Assembly (NCBI GenBank): GCA_017458865.1
Contig: JAFSZW010000197.1
Coordinates: 1 to 7,255 of the forward strand
DNA from: Clostridia bacterium
GTDB lineage: Bacteria > Bacillota > Clostridia > Christensenellales > Aristaeellaceae
DNA: 7,255 bases
Direction of reading: 5' to 3'
Made by a program: the position numbers and the translations under genes. Numbering within the stretch: position 1 is the stretch's first letter; every line of letters starts with the position of its first letter. The notes beneath the pieces were generated by a model. That model saw only the letters and a program-made list of their open reading frames with translations. It was not told the origin of the DNA and did not search any database. Positions 6,365 through 7,255 of this stretch are shown piece after piece.

Positions 6365-7255
6365 ATGACTTTCTCGGCACAAACAAAACGGGAACTGTGC
6401 AGAGTTGAGCCCGACAATGTCTGCTGCTATCTGGCGGAGCTGAGCGGAATCATCTGTGCCTCAGGCTCCGTCATCCTGCGGGGCCGCGGGGAAAAGCGGC
6501 TGTCCATTGAAACAGAGAACAATGCACTGGCCAGACGGATTTACCGGCTGATCAAAGCGGTTTTTGACATCACGCCGGAACTGGTGACGCTGAGACATCA
6601 GCGGCTGGGCGGCAGGAACAGCTACCGCCTCAACCTGTCCAATGAGGATGCAGGCTTTGTGCTTGAGGGCTGCGGAATCGAAATGTCAAGGCGTACCGTG
6701 CCAAGAGATGTCACCATCCGGAAATGCTGCCGGAAGGCCTTTGTCCGGGGCGTTTTCCTGGCCTGCGGCTCCGTGACGGATCCGGGGAAGGACTACCACC
6801 TCGAAATGGTTCTCAATGACGAGGGGTTCGCGGATGCACTGCAGAAGTTCATGCTCAGCCGGTTTGAGCTGAACGTCCATAAGACCACGCGCCGCGGGAT
6901 GTCCCTGCTCTATCTGAAAGGGCAGGAGGCTATTACGGATACGCTGAGCATTATGGGCGCGCAGAAAGCGCGGTTTACCATGGATGAGCAGATCATCCAG
7001 AAGGATTTGCGCAACCGGGCCAACCGCGCGGTGAACTGTGACAGTGCCAATGTCCAGCGGACGATCAGTGCTGCGGAAAAGCAGAGAAAGGCCATTGAGC
7101 AGGTGCTGGCGGGCAGGCACAGGGATGAACTGACGCCGGAACTGCAGGAGGTGGCACAGCTGCGTCTTGAGAATCCGGAACTGTCACTTGAGGAACTTGG
7201 ATCGCTCTGTGATCCGCCCATCGGGAAGAGCGGGATCTATCACAGGCTTCAGAAA
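6365..7255 (+). CDS. whiA: WhiA (DUF199) DNA-binding protein, first 297 residues (3' end outside window)
   Basis: WhiA combines a degenerate LAGLIDADG homing-endonuclease-like N-terminal region with a C-terminal helix-turn-helix; it controls sporulation genes in Streptomyces and affects cell division and chromosome segregation in Bacillus. Matching blocks are MTFSAQTKREL (1-11), YLAELSGIICASGSV (22-36), RKAFVRGVFLACGSVTDPGKDYHLEM (123-148), MSLLYLKGQEAI (179-190), DLRNRANRAVNCDSANVQRTISAA (214-237) and the HTH region LTPELQEVAQLRLENPELSLEELGSLCDPPIGKSGIYHRLQK (256-297). The final segment is the conserved end of the HTH, so only about 5-20 residues should be missing. The start ATG has AAGGGA (6351-6356) 8 nt upstream. 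In many Bacillota whiA follows rapZ (yvcJ) and yvcK; here a YugP-type peptidase precedes it by 4 bp and neither of those genes is in the window. The frame is intact throughout. Confidence 0.96.
   Translation, partial: MTFSAQTKRELCRVEPDNVCCYLAELSGIICASGSVILRGRGEKRLSIETENNALARRIYRLIKAVFDITPELVTLRHQRLGGRNSYRLNLSNEDAGFVLEGCGIEMSRRTVPRDVTIRKCCRKAFVRGVFLACGSVTDPGKDYHLEMVLNDEGFADALQKFMLSRFELNVHKTTRRGMSLLYLKGQEAITDTLSIMGAQKARFTMDEQIIQKDLRNRANRAVNCDSANVQRTISAAEKQRKAIEQVLAGRHRDELTPELQEVAQLRLENPELSLEELGSLCDPPIGKSGIYHRLQK

Overview
The window reads as chromosomal core sequence from a Gram-positive, low-branching Bacillota (Firmicutes), most likely a Clostridia-type gut or anaerobe lineage of moderately high GC. 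The reasons are a Bacillota-type EF-Tu, a pyruvate kinase carrying the extra C-terminal PEP-utiliser-like domain typical of Bacillota, a YugP-type membrane zinc peptidase, a WhiA homologue, and strong AGGAGG-type ribosome binding sites. I cannot place it more finely without a database search. All seven genes lie on the + strand; there is no sign of phage, insertion sequence, CRISPR, tRNA or rRNA.

Layout: (1) 1-702 is the 3' part of tuf (EF-Tu), closed by a strong Rho-independent terminator at 716-746. (2) 703-881 is the only sizeable gap; it holds that terminator, a good sigma-A-like promoter (779-807) and a leader with two small hairpins (820-860). (3) 882-3725 is a tightly packed three-gene unit: an ATP-grasp protein of the sugar-transfer-associated type (TTG start), a PflX-type radical SAM protein that overlaps it by 4 bp (ATGA), and an aldose 1-epimerase-family protein that overlaps the radical SAM gene by 8 bp. 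(4) 3800-5566 is pyruvate kinase with a very strong Shine-Dalgarno, 74 bp after the epimerase. (5) 5674-6360 is a membrane zinc metallopeptidase, followed after only 4 bp by (6) whiA, which runs off the right edge at 7255.

The three overlapping genes are very probably translated together from the promoter at 779-807. Pyruvate kinase and the peptidase-whiA pair may be read through from the same promoter or have their own; no convincing additional promoter or U-tract terminator is visible between them. Pyruvate kinase and the epimerase fit central sugar metabolism. The ATP-grasp and PflX-type proteins have no firmly known substrates, so their pairing is the least explained part of the window. 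The rest is ordinary housekeeping content, and I see no clear new biological system; the best candidate for follow-up is the ATP-grasp / radical SAM / epimerase unit.
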